Source of the DNA: Palsa-892 sp035295845
GTDB taxonomy: Bacteria; Pseudomonadota; Alphaproteobacteria; Rhizobiales; Xanthobacteraceae
NCBI GenBank assembly: GCA_035295845.1
Contig: DATGIF010000007.1
Location: forward strand, 1-64,000
DNA: 64,000 bases
Reading direction: 5' to 3'
The notes below the pieces were generated by a model. That model ran no database searches. It saw only the letters and a program-made list of their open reading frames with translations, and was not told where the DNA came from. The translations under genes and the position numbers were made by a program. The stretch's first letter is position 1. The number at the start of each line of letters is the position of its first letter. Below are positions 44,170-54,800 of this stretch, piece by piece.

Positions 44170-47100
44170 ATGCGCTTCCATGCCGACCTGCATGTGCACT
44201 CCAAATATTCGCGGGCGACGAGCCGCGATCTCGATCTTGAGCACCTCGCCTATTGGGCGGCGCGCAAGGGTATTGCGGTGGTCGGCACCGGCGACTTCGC
44301 GCATCCGGCCTGGCGCGCCGAACTGAAAGAGAAGCTGGTCCCCGCCGAGCCGGGGCTCTTCCGCCTCAAAAGCGAAATCGAAGAAGCGATCGCGGCAAAA
44401 CTTCCCGCCGCCTGCCGGACGCCCGCGCGCTTCATGCTCACGGTGGAAATTTCGACGATCTACAAAAAGGGCGACAAGACCCGAAAGGTCCACCACCTGA
44501 TCTACGCGCCCGATTTCGCCACCGCCGACCGCATCTCCGAACGGCTCGCCAAGATCGGCAACATCGCTTCCGACGGGCGGCCGATTCTCGGCCTCGATTC
44601 GCGCGATCTCCTCGAGATCACGCTCGAATCCTCCCCCGATGCCTATTTCGTGCCGGCGCACATCTGGACGCCGTGGTTCGCGGCGCTCGGCTCGCAATCG
44701 GGGTTCGATTCGATCGCCGAATGCTATGGCGATCTCGCCGACCACATCTTCGCGGTGGAAACCGGTCTTTCGTCGGACCCCGCGATGAACTGGCGGCTGT
44801 CGATGCTCGATCGCTTCCGCCTCGTCTCCAATTCCGACGCGCATTCGCCCGGTAAGCTCGGCCGCGAAGCGACCGCGTTCGACTGCGCCGTCGACTATTT
44901 CGCAATCCGCGACGCGCTGAAGACGGGACAGGGATATGTCGGCACGGTCGAGTTCTTCCCGGAAGAGGGCAAGTACCATCTCGACGGCCATCGCAAATGC
45001 GGCGTGCGGCTTGAGCCGAGGGAAACCCTCGCCCATGGCGGCCGCTGCCCGGTTTGCGGCGAGCCGATGACGATCGGCGTTCTGCACCGGGTCGAGGCGC
45101 TCGCCGACCGCAGCGAGAAAGAAGTCTCGCCGCCGGCAACGGCGGGCGAGGTGTCGAGCCTCGTGCCGCTGCCGGAAATTCTTTCCGAGATCGCGGCAAG
45201 CGGGCCGGCGTCGAAGACGGTCGAACGCAACTATGAGCGCACGATTACGTCACTCGGCTCCGAGCTTTCGATTCTGCGCGACGTACCGGTCGAAGACATC
45301 GCGCGCGCGGAATCCTCGCTGCTCGCGGAAGCCGTCTCCCGGCTCCGCGCCGGAAAGGTCATCCGCAACTCGGGTTATGACGGCGAATATGGCGTGATCC
45401 GGCTGTTCGAAGAGGCGGAACTGAAACGGCTCACGGCCGGCGCCGTGCTGTTCGACGCGCCATTGGTCAAGCGGAAAAAAGAAGAGGCAACGGCAAAAAA
45501 GTTCGCGCCTGACGAAACTCCGGCACGCAAGCCAGAAACTCCGCCGACACGTACCCTTAAACAGCCAATGAAGACGGGCGCTACGTCCGACGTTCTCGCC
45601 GATCTCGACGACAATCAACTGATCGCGGCCAGGACATCCGAGGGCGCGCTCTTGATCGTCGCCGGTCCCGGCTCGGGCAAGACCCGCACGCTCACACAGC
45701 GGATCGCCTATCTCATCGCCGAGCGCGGCGTTCCGGCGGCACATTGTCTGGCCATCACCTTCACGCGGCGGGCGGCGGGCGAAATGCGCGAGTGGCTCGC
45801 GCGCCTTTTGCCCGCGAACGCCGGCGAGGTCGCAGTTCACACATTTCATTCGCTTGGTCTCGCGATCCTGCGCGAGCATCCGCAAGCCGCGGGCCTCGCA
45901 CGAAGCTTCCGCGTTGCTTCGGAAGCGGAACGCGCCGCGGCTTTGGCCGAGGCGCTCGATGTGCCGATGCCACGGGCGGAATCGCTCATGCGCGCGATTT
46001 CCAAGGCCAGACGCACGCAAGCGGCCGCGAGCGGCGAGGTTGCGGCGGCGATGGCCGCCTACCGGAATGCGCTCGCCATCCGCGACTGGATCGATTTCGA
46101 CGACCTCGTGGGGCTCGCCGTGCGCGCGCTGCAAACAGAGCCGGGGCTTGCCGCACGCTATCGCGAGCGCTTCCGCTCGATCTCGGTCGATGAATTCCAG
46201 GACATCGACGAAGAACAATACCGCCTCGTCAGCCTGATCGCTCCGCCCGGCGCCAATCTCTGCGTGATCGGCGATCCGAACCAGGCGATCTACGGTTTCC
46301 GCGGCGCCGATGCATCTTGCTTCGAGCGCTTCCGGCGGGATCATCCCGATGCCGCCGTTGTGAATCTCAAGCACAATTACCGATCGAGCGGCACGATCGT
46401 CACCGCCTCTTCGCAGGTCATCGGCGCGGATGCGGGCGCGCAGCCGATTGCCGAACTCGTGCGCGACATGCATGAGCGCATCACCCTTCACGCGGCGCCC
46501 AGCGAGCGATCGGAAGCCGAATTCGTGGTGCAGACGATCGAGCGGATGATCGGCGGCCACAGTTTCTTCTCGATCGACAGCGGCCGCGCCGGCGGCGGCG
46601 AAGCGAATTTGAGCTTCGCCGACTTCGCGGTGCTCTATCGCACCGACGCCCAGTCCGCCGCGCTCGTTGAAGCGTTTGAACGTTCGGGAATTCCGTTCAA
46701 GAAGAATTCGCACGCCCCGCTTACCCGCGTGCCGGCCGTGCGGGCGCTGCTGCAGGAATTCGATCGCGCCCAGGAGAGCGACGAGCTGCTGCGCGCGCGC
46801 GTTGCCGCCGCCGCCGAGGCCCTGAAAAAGCATAATGCCGGCTTCGATGCCGCGGCGGTTGCAAAAGCCTTGGGCGAGCTCACCGCGCTTGCCGAAACCT
46901 GTTCGGATGATCCCCTCCGCTTCGCCGACGCGCTGCCGCTCGCGACCGAAGCCGATTTCTATGATCCGAGAACCGACCGCGTTTCGCTCTCGACGCTGCA
47001 CGCCGCCAAGGGCCTGGAATTTTCCGTGGTCTTCATTGTCGGGCTCGAAGACGGTCTGTTGCCGCTCTACTGGAACGAGCTTGACGAGGCGACCGCGGCC

Positions 47101-47307
47101 GAGGAGCGGCGCCTGTTCTATGTGGGCATGACCCGGGCAAAAGACCGGCTTCTGCTTTCGCGCGCGCTGAAGCGGGAGCGCCATGGGCGATTGCAGGCGC
47201 AAAACGCTTCTTCCTTCCTCAGCGATATCGAACATGAACTCCTCAAGCACCAAGCCGCATCTCCTACCCGGCGGAAGGCCGAAAGCAGGCAACTCAAGCT
47301 TTTCTGA
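44170..47307 (+). CDS. Endonuclease Q-like PHP nuclease fused to a UvrD-family helicase
   Basis: The ATG at 44170 gives 1045 residues. Residues 1-400 match the PHP/zinc-ribbon family that includes endonuclease Q: FHADLHVHSKYSRATS with His8/His10, GTGDFAHPAW, LTVEISTIYKKGDKTRKVHH, PAHIWTPWFAALGS, AVETGLSSDPAMNWRLS and SNSDAHSPGKLGRE. A zinc site follows (Cys277, then CPVCG with Cys293/Cys296) ahead of IGVLHRVEALADR. After a charged linker (about 430-475) comes a superfamily I helicase: AGPGSGKTRTLTQRI (Lys504), ITFTRRAAGEM, VHTFHSLGL, SVDEFQDIDEEQYRL, GDPNQAIYGFRGAD, LKHNYRSSGTI, LSTLHAAKGLEFSVVFI and RLFYVGMTRAKDRLLLSRAL. Endonuclease Q nicks 5' of uracil, hypoxanthine and abasic sites, so a nick-and-unwind repair enzyme for deaminated bases is the likely role. 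Confidence 0.88.
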   Translation: MRFHADLHVHSKYSRATSRDLDLEHLAYWAARKGIAVVGTGDFAHPAWRAELKEKLVPAEPGLFRLKSEIEEAIAAKLPAACRTPARFMLTVEISTIYKKGDKTRKVHHLIYAPDFATADRISERLAKIGNIASDGRPILGLDSRDLLEITLESSPDAYFVPAHIWTPWFAALGSQSGFDSIAECYGDLADHIFAVETGLSSDPAMNWRLSMLDRFRLVSNSDAHSPGKLGREATAFDCAVDYFAIRDALKTGQGYVGTVEFFPEEGKYHLDGHRKCGVRLEPRETLAHGGRCPVCGEPMTIGVLHRVEALADRSEKEVSPPATAGEVSSLVPLPEILSEIAASGPASKTVERNYERTITSLGSELSILRDVPVEDIARAESSLLAEAVSRLRAGKVIRNSGYDGEYGVIRLFEEAELKRLTAGAVLFDAPLVKRKKEEATAKKFAPDETPARKPETPPTRTLKQPMKTGATSDVLADLDDNQLIAARTSEGALLIVAGPGSGKTRTLTQRIAYLIAERGVPAAHCLAITFTRRAAGEMREWLARLLPANAGEVAVHTFHSLGLAILREHPQAAGLARSFRVASEAERAAALAEALDVPMPRAESLMRAISKARRTQAAASGEVAAAMAAYRNALAIRDWIDFDDLVGLAVRALQTEPGLAARYRERFRSISVDEFQDIDEEQYRLVSLIAPPGANLCVIGDPNQAIYGFRGADASCFERFRRDHPDAAVVNLKHNYRSSGTIVTASSQVIGADAGAQPIAELVRDMHERITLHAAPSERSEAEFVVQTIERMIGGHSFFSIDSGRAGGGEANLSFADFAVLYRTDAQSAALVEAFERSGIPFKKNSHAPLTRVPAVRALLQEFDRAQESDELLRARVAAAAEALKKHNAGFDAAAVAKALGELTALAETCSDDPLRFADALPLATEADFYDPRTDRVSLSTLHAAKGLEFSVVFIVGLEDGLLPLYWNELDEATAAEERRLFYVGMTRAKDRLLLSRALKRERHGRLQAQNASSFLSDIEHELLKHQAASPTRRKAESRQLKLF

Positions 47308-47522
47308 GCCTTCGGCGGCGCAGGATTTGCGGGCCGCCGGTGTTTAAACGGTTGAGAGAATTGGCTTTATGGGACCGCCGCGTTCGCCGGCGACCCGCAG
47401 GACGAACGGATTTCCGTGCTACATTTTCCGACCGCAGCGATTTCTCGACCGGCCTGTGTTAGCGGGCGAGCTTCGGCCGCAGCGAGGGACTTTTTTTCAA
47501 GCGATCGCCGGAACCGGTCGGC

Positions 47523-48071
47523 ATGGACCCAACGAGCGACGAAGAGCTTATGCTGCGTATCGCCAAGGGCGACGAGCGAGCGTTCCGCGAGCTCGCGCCC
47601 CGTTACGCTGCGCGCGCGATCGGACTCGCGCGCAGGATTACCGGCAACGAGGCGGACGCCGAGGAAATCGTGCAGGAAGCTTTTCTGCGCGTCTGGGTCA
47701 ACGCTCCGCGCTGGCGGCCGGCGGCCGCCTTTCGCACGTGGTTCTATCGCATCGTCTTTAATCTTTCGCTCAACCGACGGCGGCGCGCGTCGTTTCTTCC
47801 TCTCGAGGAAGCGGGCGACCCGCCCGATCCCGCCGCGCTCGCGGGTGAGCGGATGGAACGCGATGAAAGAGATCGCGAGATCGCGGCGGCGATCGCGGCC
47901 CTGCCTGAACGCCAGCGCGCCGCGGTCGTGCTTACTTACGGCGAAGAGCTGACGAATGCCGAAGCGGCGGAAGTTCTCGGCACGTCCGTTTCGGGGGTGG
48001 AATCTCTGCTCGTCCGGGCCAAGCGCATGCTGCGCGACAGGCTCGGTTCGAGCTTCGGCGAAGATGAATAA
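47523..48071 (+). CDS. ECF-type RNA polymerase sigma factor
   Basis: The 182-residue protein has sigma region 2 (about 10-80, DERAFRELAPRYAARAIGLA, ADAEEIVQEAFLRVW, FRTWFYRIVFNLSLNRRRR) and region 4 (about 115-170, ALPERQRAAVVLTYGEELTN, AEAAEVLGTSVSGVESLLVR). It is followed at 12 nt by a small membrane protein and then a periplasmic sensor-like protein, as in CnrYXH-type metal-responsive systems. It probably directs transcription of this operon and of the RND efflux genes behind it. The 215-bp region upstream shows no certain promoter motif. Confidence 0.93.
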   Translation: MDPTSDEELMLRIAKGDERAFRELAPRYAARAIGLARRITGNEADAEEIVQEAFLRVWVNAPRWRPAAAFRTWFYRIVFNLSLNRRRRASFLPLEEAGDPPDPAALAGERMERDERDREIAAAIAALPERQRAAVVLTYGEELTNAEAAEVLGTSVSGVESLLVRAKRMLRDRLGSSFGEDE

Positions 48072-48083
48072 GGAGACTGGCGC

Positions 48084-48437
48084 ATGGATCGCTTCGACCA
48101 ACTGATCGTCCGCTACTTCAAGACGGACGGAAATCGCGACCGGCAACCGGCCGCGCGCGCGCTTGCAGCACTTGCCGCAGAGCCGTTGCCGGAGCAGCGC
48201 CATTCCTGGTTCAGACGCTGGCCGAGCGCGCTCTTGAACAACGATTTCGCCCCGGCATGGCCGAAGATCGCGGCGCTCGCCTGCGTCGCCCTCGTCGGCT
48301 GCAGCATCGGCTTCTTCGGTCCCGGCACGCGCGCCTTCAAGCGCACGGGCTGGACGAATGCCTTTGCCCAGAATTCGGAGTCCGACGTGAGCGGGCTCGT
48401 GTTCGAACCCGAGCCTTTGACAGGAGCGAGACCATGA
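48084..48437 (+). CDS. Small single-pass membrane protein, probable anti-sigma partner
   Basis: The 117-residue protein begins MDRFDQLIVRYFKTDGNRDR. It has one hydrophobic segment near 63-82 (IAALACVALVGCSIGFFGPG) and a short acidic periplasmic tail. It lies between the sigma factor and the sensor-like gene (ATGA overlap with the latter), the position of CnrY-like anti-sigma factors. The N-terminal cytoplasmic part could hold the sigma factor. No recognised domain is visible, so the anti-sigma role is inferred from position and topology. Confidence 0.75.
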   Translation: MDRFDQLIVRYFKTDGNRDRQPAARALAALAAEPLPEQRHSWFRRWPSALLNNDFAPAWPKIAALACVALVGCSIGFFGPGTRAFKRTGWTNAFAQNSESDVSGLVFEPEPLTGARP

Positions 48438-48931
48438 TTTCCGCCGTGTCCATCGCCACGGCCGAGGACCGCACGTCGCGCAGGATCGTGCTGTGGTCGC
48501 TCGGACTGAACGTATTTTTCGTCTGCCTCGTGGCGGCATTGCTCGTGCGTCTTTACATCGCACCGCCCGCCGCCGCGCCGATCGACCGCAGCGCCAGCGG
48601 ACGCATCGAACGGATTGCCACGACGCTGCCCGCCGCCGATGCCGAAATCATCCGCGCCGAATACCGCGCGAAGGCGGGTCCGGTCGATGCCGCCCGCGAC
48701 GAGTTCGAGCGCGACATCGACGCGATCCGGCAAACCTTCCGTGCCGAGCCTTATGACGTCGGCGCCACCCGCGCGGCCATGGCCGAGGCCCGCGCCGCGC
48801 ATCAAAGGTTTAATCTCCTGCTCCATGACATTATTGCGTCCGCGGCCAATAAAATGTCTCCTGCAGGCAGACAGAAGCTCGCCGACTGGTCGCCTCCGGG
48901 GCGCACTCCTCCCACGACGACCAGCCGATAG
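48434..48931 (+). CDS. Periplasmic heavy-metal-sensor-like protein (CnrX/ZraP style)
   Basis: The 165-residue protein has a membrane anchor (about 21-45, IVLWSLGLNVFFVCLVAALL) and a mostly helical periplasmic domain. The second half, FNLLLHDIIASAANKMSPAG then RQKLADW, resembles the C-terminal helix of ZraP/CnrX/CpxP proteins. It overlaps the preceding gene by 4 nt. It would detect a periplasmic signal and release the sigma factor through the small membrane protein. Few His/Met residues are present, so the stimulus may be envelope stress or a drug rather than metal. Confidence 0.8.
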   Translation: MISAVSIATAEDRTSRRIVLWSLGLNVFFVCLVAALLVRLYIAPPAAAPIDRSASGRIERIATTLPAADAEIIRAEYRAKAGPVDAARDEFERDIDAIRQTFRAEPYDVGATRAAMAEARAAHQRFNLLLHDIIASAANKMSPAGRQKLADWSPPGRTPPTTTSR

Positions 48932-48967
48932 CGCGCGGGCGGAGAATCGCGAAAGATCGAGCAAGTC

Positions 48968-50500
48968 ATGAGCGGCGACAAGGAAAGCGCGCTCTTACGG
49001 CAGGAGACGGCACGCCGGACGCAAGGATGCGCCGCCATCCTGGCCGCCGGACTTTTGTCGCTCGCCGGCTGCCTGCCGAATGTCGACCGACCCGACGCCG
49101 CGCTCGACGTTCCCGATGGCTATCGCGCGGCGTCGCGTAGCGCTCCGGATTTGGCGCTGCCTCCGCTCGACTGGTGGCGGGGCTTTCGCTCGTCCGAACT
49201 CACGGCGCTGATCGAAGAGGCGCAGTCGGTCAATCTCGATATCGCCGCAGCGGCGGCGCGCATTTCACAGGCCGACGCGCAAGCGCGCATCGCGGGTGCC
49301 GCGCTTTTGCCGACGATCGACGCCAACGGAAGCGGAACGCATTCCCGCTCCTCGATCGCGACCGGAAGCTCGGGCGGCGGCGCGGGCTTTCGCCGTGAAG
49401 GGAATGTCTACCAGGCTTCGCTCAGCGCGAGTTACGAGGTCGATTTCTGGGGCAAGAATCGTGCGCTTCTCGAAGCCGCGCGATACTCAAGCGTCGCGAG
49501 CCGCTTCGACCGCGAAGTCATCGCGCTCAGCACCATCGCAAGCGTCGCGAATACATATTTCCAGATCCTCGCCGCACAAGACCGCCTCGCCAACGCCCGC
49601 GAGAACGTGCGCGCCGCCTCGCACATCCTCGACCTCGTCAAGCAACGCTATGATGTCGGCTCGCAGCTCGCGACCGCGCTCGAGCTCGCGCAGCAGCAGG
49701 CGCTGGTCGCGCAACAGCGCGCGCAAATCCCGCCCCTCGTCCAAACGATCAAGCAAAGCACCGACGCGCTCGCCACCCTCATCGCGCGGCCGCCGGAAAG
49801 GGTCATCATCCACGGCGGCTCGATGCGGCGGCTCGCGATCCCGCGCGTCACACCCGGCCTGCCCTCGGATCTACTCACGCGACGCCCGGACATTCGCGAG
49901 GCCGAGGCGAACCTCGCGGCGGCGAACGCCAATGTCTATGCCGCGCGCGCCGCGTTCCTGCCGAACATTCAACTCACCGGCCAGGATGGCTTCCAAAGCG
50001 CGATCTTGCGCAGCCTGTTCCGGCCGGAAGCACTCTTCTTCTCTATCGCGGCGAGCGTCACGCAACCAATTTTCGACGGCGGCACGCTGCTCGGCCAGCT
50101 CGAACAGCAAAAGGGCAAGCAGGAAGAACTCCTGCAAACCTACCGCAAAACCATCATCTCAGGCTTTCAGGATGTCGACGACGCGCTTGTCGCCGTCAAG
50201 CAGCAAACGGAATTGGTGCGGCTCGACCGCGCCGTAGTCGAAGCCTCGAAGCGCGCCTACGACGTCGCCGATCGGAGATTTCAAGAAGGGACCGTCGACC
50301 TCGTGAACGTGCTGCAGACCGAACAGACATTATTTCAGGCGCGGGATGCGCTTGCGCTCGCGGAGCTGTCGCGGCTGCAAGCCATCGTTAGCCTTTATCA
50401 GGCATTGGGCGGCGGCTGGCCGCCGCCGGAGGCGCTGATCGCGGAAGCGAATCCGGGCGGCTACATCTGGAGCGGCATACCTTTGCCGGCAACGAAATGA
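48968..50500 (+). CDS. Outer-membrane efflux lipoprotein (TolC/OprM/NodT family)
   Basis: The 510-residue protein has a lipoprotein signal (LLSLAGC, Cys near 37) followed by LPNVDRPDAALDVPDGYRAA. It contains two repeats of the outer-membrane factor helical-hairpin domain (about 70-270 and 290-480). Motifs include PLDWWRGFRSSELTALIEEA, YEVDFWGKNRALLEAARYSS, GLPSDLLTRRPDIREAEANL and FQEGTVDLVNVLQTEQTLFQ. It forms the outer-membrane duct for the RND pumps encoded downstream. It starts 36 nt after the sensor-like gene, linking it to the sigma operon. Confidence 0.93.
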   Translation: MSGDKESALLRQETARRTQGCAAILAAGLLSLAGCLPNVDRPDAALDVPDGYRAASRSAPDLALPPLDWWRGFRSSELTALIEEAQSVNLDIAAAAARISQADAQARIAGAALLPTIDANGSGTHSRSSIATGSSGGGAGFRREGNVYQASLSASYEVDFWGKNRALLEAARYSSVASRFDREVIALSTIASVANTYFQILAAQDRLANARENVRAASHILDLVKQRYDVGSQLATALELAQQQALVAQQRAQIPPLVQTIKQSTDALATLIARPPERVIIHGGSMRRLAIPRVTPGLPSDLLTRRPDIREAEANLAAANANVYAARAAFLPNIQLTGQDGFQSAILRSLFRPEALFFSIAASVTQPIFDGGTLLGQLEQQKGKQEELLQTYRKTIISGFQDVDDALVAVKQQTELVRLDRAVVEASKRAYDVADRRFQEGTVDLVNVLQTEQTLFQARDALALAELSRLQAIVSLYQALGGGWPPPEALIAEANPGGYIWSGIPLPATK

Positions 50501-50555
50501 CAACAGATTGCCGTCACATTACCGGCGCAACGCGGCGGCCGCGCACCTCTATTGG

Positions 50556-51845
50556 ATGAAACAAATGGACGAGCGCACAAAAAAGCTTCTCAACGAGAAG
50601 TGGCCCGAGCAGTTCGAACGCGTTTCCAAACGCGTCGCGGCGGGCTTGCAGACCCGGACGCGTGTCGCCGCCGTCATTGGCGGCCTGTTTATCGTCGCAT
50701 TACTGGCGTGGTGGTGGCTCGGCCCTTCGCGCGCGCCGGTGGCGACACGAACGCCGCCGCCGATCCCGGTCTCCGTCGCAACCGTGCAGACGGGGGACAT
50801 CGACGTCACGCTCAATGCGCTCGGCACCGTGACCTCGCTCGCTACGGTCACGATCCGTAGTCAGATCAATGGCCAGATCATGCGCATCGCCTTCGACGAA
50901 GGACAAATCGTCAAGAAGGGCGACCTTCTGGCCCAGATCGATTCTCGGCCCTACGAGCTTGCGCGTTCGCTCGCCGAAGGCGCGCTCAAGCGCGACCAGG
51001 CGATGCTTCACGATTCGCAGCTCGATCTTGAGCGGTACAAGAAGCTCGCGGAAACGAAAGCGATTTCAAGCCAGCAGGTCGATGCGCAGATCGCTTTGGT
51101 GGCGCAGAACCAGGGCAATGTCATCTCCGACCAAGCGCAGATCGATACCGCCAACCTCAACATCACCTATTGCAACATCACGGCGCCGGTGAACGGCCGC
51201 GTCGGGCTTCGCCAGGTGGACCAGGGAAACTATGTGACGCCTTCGGATGCGAACGGCATCGTCGTCATCACCCAGCTGCAGCCGATCAGCGTGATCTTCA
51301 CGGTCGCCGAGGACAATCTGCCGGCCATCATCAAGCAATTGAATGCCGGCAATGCGCTCACCACCACCGCCTTCGACCGCAGCGGCACGACGAAGCTCGC
51401 GACCGGCAAACTGTCGACGATCGACAACCAGATCGACACCACGACCGGGACCCTGAAGCTGCGCGCGAATTTCGAAAACGAAGAAGGCAATCTGTTTCCG
51501 AACCAGTTCGTCAACATCGAGCTCCTCGTCGATGTTCTCCGCGGCGTGAACGTGGCGCCGAACAGCGCGATCCAGCGCGGCGCGCCGGGGACCTTTGTCT
51601 ACATCGTCAACGCCGACAACACCGTCTCGGTGCGCAAGGTCGAGCTCGACAAAAGCACGGCCGAAAACGTCGCCGTGAAGTCGGGCCTCGCGCCGGGCGA
51701 TCGCGTCGTCGTCGATGGCGCCGACAAGCTGCGCGATGGCTCCAAGGTGATGCTGCGCGAGACGGCGCAACCTTCCGCGGAGACCCCCAGCGCGCCCACG
51801 AATGCCGGCTCCGAAAAGGGCCGCTCACGGAAAAAACAGCAATGA
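50556..51845 (+). CDS. Periplasmic membrane-fusion protein (MdtA-like)
   Basis: The start at 50556 (MKQMDERTKKLLNEKWPEQF, 429 residues) is preferred; the Met at 50565 is an alternative. A cytoplasmic N-terminus precedes a membrane helix (about 38-58, VAAVIGGLFIVALLAWWWLG). The HlyD/MdtA core follows: VTLNALGTVTSLATVTIRSQ, the helical hairpin, NITYCNITAPVNGRVGLRQV and PNSAIQRGAPGTFVYIVNAD. It bridges the RND pump and the outer-membrane factor. The C-terminus is Lys/Arg-rich. Confidence 0.92.
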   Translation: MKQMDERTKKLLNEKWPEQFERVSKRVAAGLQTRTRVAAVIGGLFIVALLAWWWLGPSRAPVATRTPPPIPVSVATVQTGDIDVTLNALGTVTSLATVTIRSQINGQIMRIAFDEGQIVKKGDLLAQIDSRPYELARSLAEGALKRDQAMLHDSQLDLERYKKLAETKAISSQQVDAQIALVAQNQGNVISDQAQIDTANLNITYCNITAPVNGRVGLRQVDQGNYVTPSDANGIVVITQLQPISVIFTVAEDNLPAIIKQLNAGNALTTTAFDRSGTTKLATGKLSTIDNQIDTTTGTLKLRANFENEEGNLFPNQFVNIELLVDVLRGVNVAPNSAIQRGAPGTFVYIVNADNTVSVRKVELDKSTAENVAVKSGLAPGDRVVVDGADKLRDGSKVMLRETAQPSAETPSAPTNAGSEKGRSRKKQQ

Positions 51846-51881
51846 CCGGCGGCGGCCGCCGCCCATGACCGGGATCGTCGC

Positions 51882-54800
51882 ATGAGTCCGTCGCGGATCT
51901 TCATCCTTCGCCCCGTCGCAACCACGCTCATCATGGCGGCGATCATGCTGTCGGGCATTGTCGCGTTCCAGTTGCTGCCGCTGTCGGCGCTTCCCGAAGT
52001 CGACTACCCGACCATCCAGGTGCAGACCTTCTATCCGGGCGCCAGTCCCGACGTGATGACGTCGTCGGTCACGGCGCCTCTCGAAGGCCAGCTCGGCCAG
52101 ATGCCGGGGCTCAAGCAGATGAGTTCCGTGAGTTCCGGCGGCGCCTCGGTCATTACGCTGCAGTTCGGCCTCAATCTCAGCCTCGATGTTGCGGAGCAGG
52201 AAGTTCAGGCCGCCATTAACGCCGCCGGCAATTTGCTGCCTTCGGATCTGCCGGCGCCGCCGATCTACGCAAAGGTCAATCCGGCCGATGCGCCGGTGCT
52301 GACGCTCGCGCTCACCTCGAAGACGCTGCCCTTGCCGCAGGTCGAGGACCTCGCCGACACGAGGCTGGCGCAGAAAATATCGCAATTCCCCGGCGTCGGC
52401 CTTGTCAGCATCAGCGGCGGCCAGCGGCCCGCGGTACGCATCCAGTTCGATACGCGCAAGCTCGCGGCCTACGGCCTCAATATCGACGATCTGCGCACGA
52501 CGATCGGCAACGCCAACGTCAACACGCCGAAGGGCAGTTTCGACGGGCCGACGCGCGCCTACACCGTCAACGCCAACGACCAGCTGCAAAGCGCCGATGC
52601 CTACAAGAACCTCGTGATCGCGTATCGCAACGGCTCGCCGGTGCGGCTCTCCGACGTCGCGACGCCCGTCGACGGCGCGCAGAACGAATATCTCGCCGCC
52701 TGGATGAACACGGTTCCGGCCGTCATCCTAAACATCCAGCGCCAGCCCGGCGCCAACGTGATCCAGGTCGTGGATCGCATCAAGGCGTTGTTGCCGCAAT
52801 TGCAGAGCGCCTTGCCGCCGACGATCGATGTCGCGGTGCTCACCGATCGCACGGTGACGATTCGCGCTTCGGTACGGGACGTCGAATTCGAACTGATGCT
52901 CGCGGTCGTGTTGGTGGTAGCGGTCATTTTCGTATTTCTGCGCAATGCGCGCGCGACGATCATTCCGAGCCTGTCGGTGCCGCTGTCGCTGGTCGGCACC
53001 TTCGGCGCGATGTACCTGCTCGGCTTCAGCCTCGACAACCTTTCGTTGATGGCGCTGACGATCGCTTCCGGCTTCGTCGTCGACGACGCCATCGTCGTGA
53101 TCGAAAACATCTCGCGCTACGTCGAGGAAGGCGAATCGCCGCTGGAAGCGGCGCTGAAAGGCTCCGAACAGGTCGGCTTCACCATCATCTCGCTCACCAT
53201 CTCGCTGATCGCGGTGCTCATTCCGCTCCTGTTCATGGGCGACGTGGTCGGCCGGCTGTTCCGCGAATTTGCCATTACGCTTGCGGTCACCATCCTGATA
53301 TCGGCCGTCGTTTCCCTGACGCTGGTGCCGATGGCCTGCGCCAAGCTCCTGCGGCCTGAATCGGAAATGCGCGAAAACGCGTTTCAGCGCTGGAGCCGGG
53401 AATCGTTCGACCGGTTGATCCACGGCTACAGCCAGTGGCTGACTTGGGTGCTCGATCGCCAGACGGCGACGCTCTATGTCGCGCTCGCTACCTTCGTGCT
53501 CACGGCCCTTCTCTACGTGTTCATTCCGAAGGGATTCTTCCCGACCCAGGATAGCGGCGTGATTCAGGGAATCACGCAGGCGCCGGAGTCGATCTCGTTC
53601 AAGGCGATGGGGGAACGACAGCAGGCGCTGGCGGAGACGATTCTGAAGGATCCCGATGTCGATAGCTTGTCGTCCTTCATCGGCGTCGACGGCACCAACA
53701 TGACGCTGAACAGCGGCCGTATCCTGATCAACCTCAAGCGGCATTCGCAGCGGACCACCGACATCGTCGGCGTCATCCGCCGTCTGAAGGACGAGACCTC
53801 CTCTGTCTCGGGGATTACGCTCTACATGCAGCCGGTGCAGGATCTCACCATCGACGACACGGTGAGCCGCACGCAATACCAATTCATTCTCGAGGATGCG
53901 AACCCGTCGGAGCTTGCCGAATGGGTGCCGCGCGTCGTGAGCAAGATGCAGGCGATGCCGCAGTTCGCGGACGTCGCGACCGATCTATCGGCGCAGGGAT
54001 TATCCGCCTATATCGAGATCGACCGCGACACGGCGGGACGCTTCGGCATTACGCCCGCGACCATCGATAACGCGCTCTACGACGCCTTCGGCCAGCGGAT
54101 CATCTCGACGATCTTCACCAATACCAACCAGTACCGGGTGATCTTCGAAGCCGACCCGATGCTCAAGTCATCGCTCGACTCGCTCTCCTCCATTTACCTT
54201 CCGTCCTCGACGGGCTCGGGCCAGGTGCCGTTGTCGGCGATCACAAAGGTGCACGAGGAAACGGCGCCGCTGCAGATCAATCACCTCGGTCAGTTTCCGG
54301 CGGCGACGGTGTCTTTCAACCTCGCGCCTGGCTATTCCCTCGGCGAGGCGGTCACGGCCATCAAGCAGGCGCAGGACGAAATCGAAGTGCCGGCGAGCTT
54401 GATCACGAGCTTTCAGGGCGCGGCGCAAGCCTTTCAAGCATCGCTCACGAACGAGCTGTTCCTGATTCTCGCCGCGATCGTCGTCGTCTACATCGTACTC
54501 GGCGTGCTCTACGAAAGCTTCGTGCATCCGCTGACGATTCTGTCGACGCTGCCGTCCGCCGGCATCGGCGCGCTGGTGGCGCTGATTATTGCCGGCGACG
54601 ATCTCACGATCATCGCCATCATCGGCATCATTCTCCTGATCGGCATCGTCAAAAAGAACGCGATCATGATGATCGACTTCGCGCTCGACGAAGAGCGCGA
54701 GAAGGGCCACGCGCCGCGGGATGCGATCTTTCAGGCGTGCCTGTTGCGCTTCCGTCCGATCCTCATGACGACGATCGCGGCGGTGTTCGGCGCACTGCCT

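Noticed and set aside
45250..47292. Long open frame antisense to the PHP-UvrD fusion gene
   Set aside because: Low-complexity, Arg/Gly/Glu-rich translation without domains; the plus-strand gene is unambiguous.
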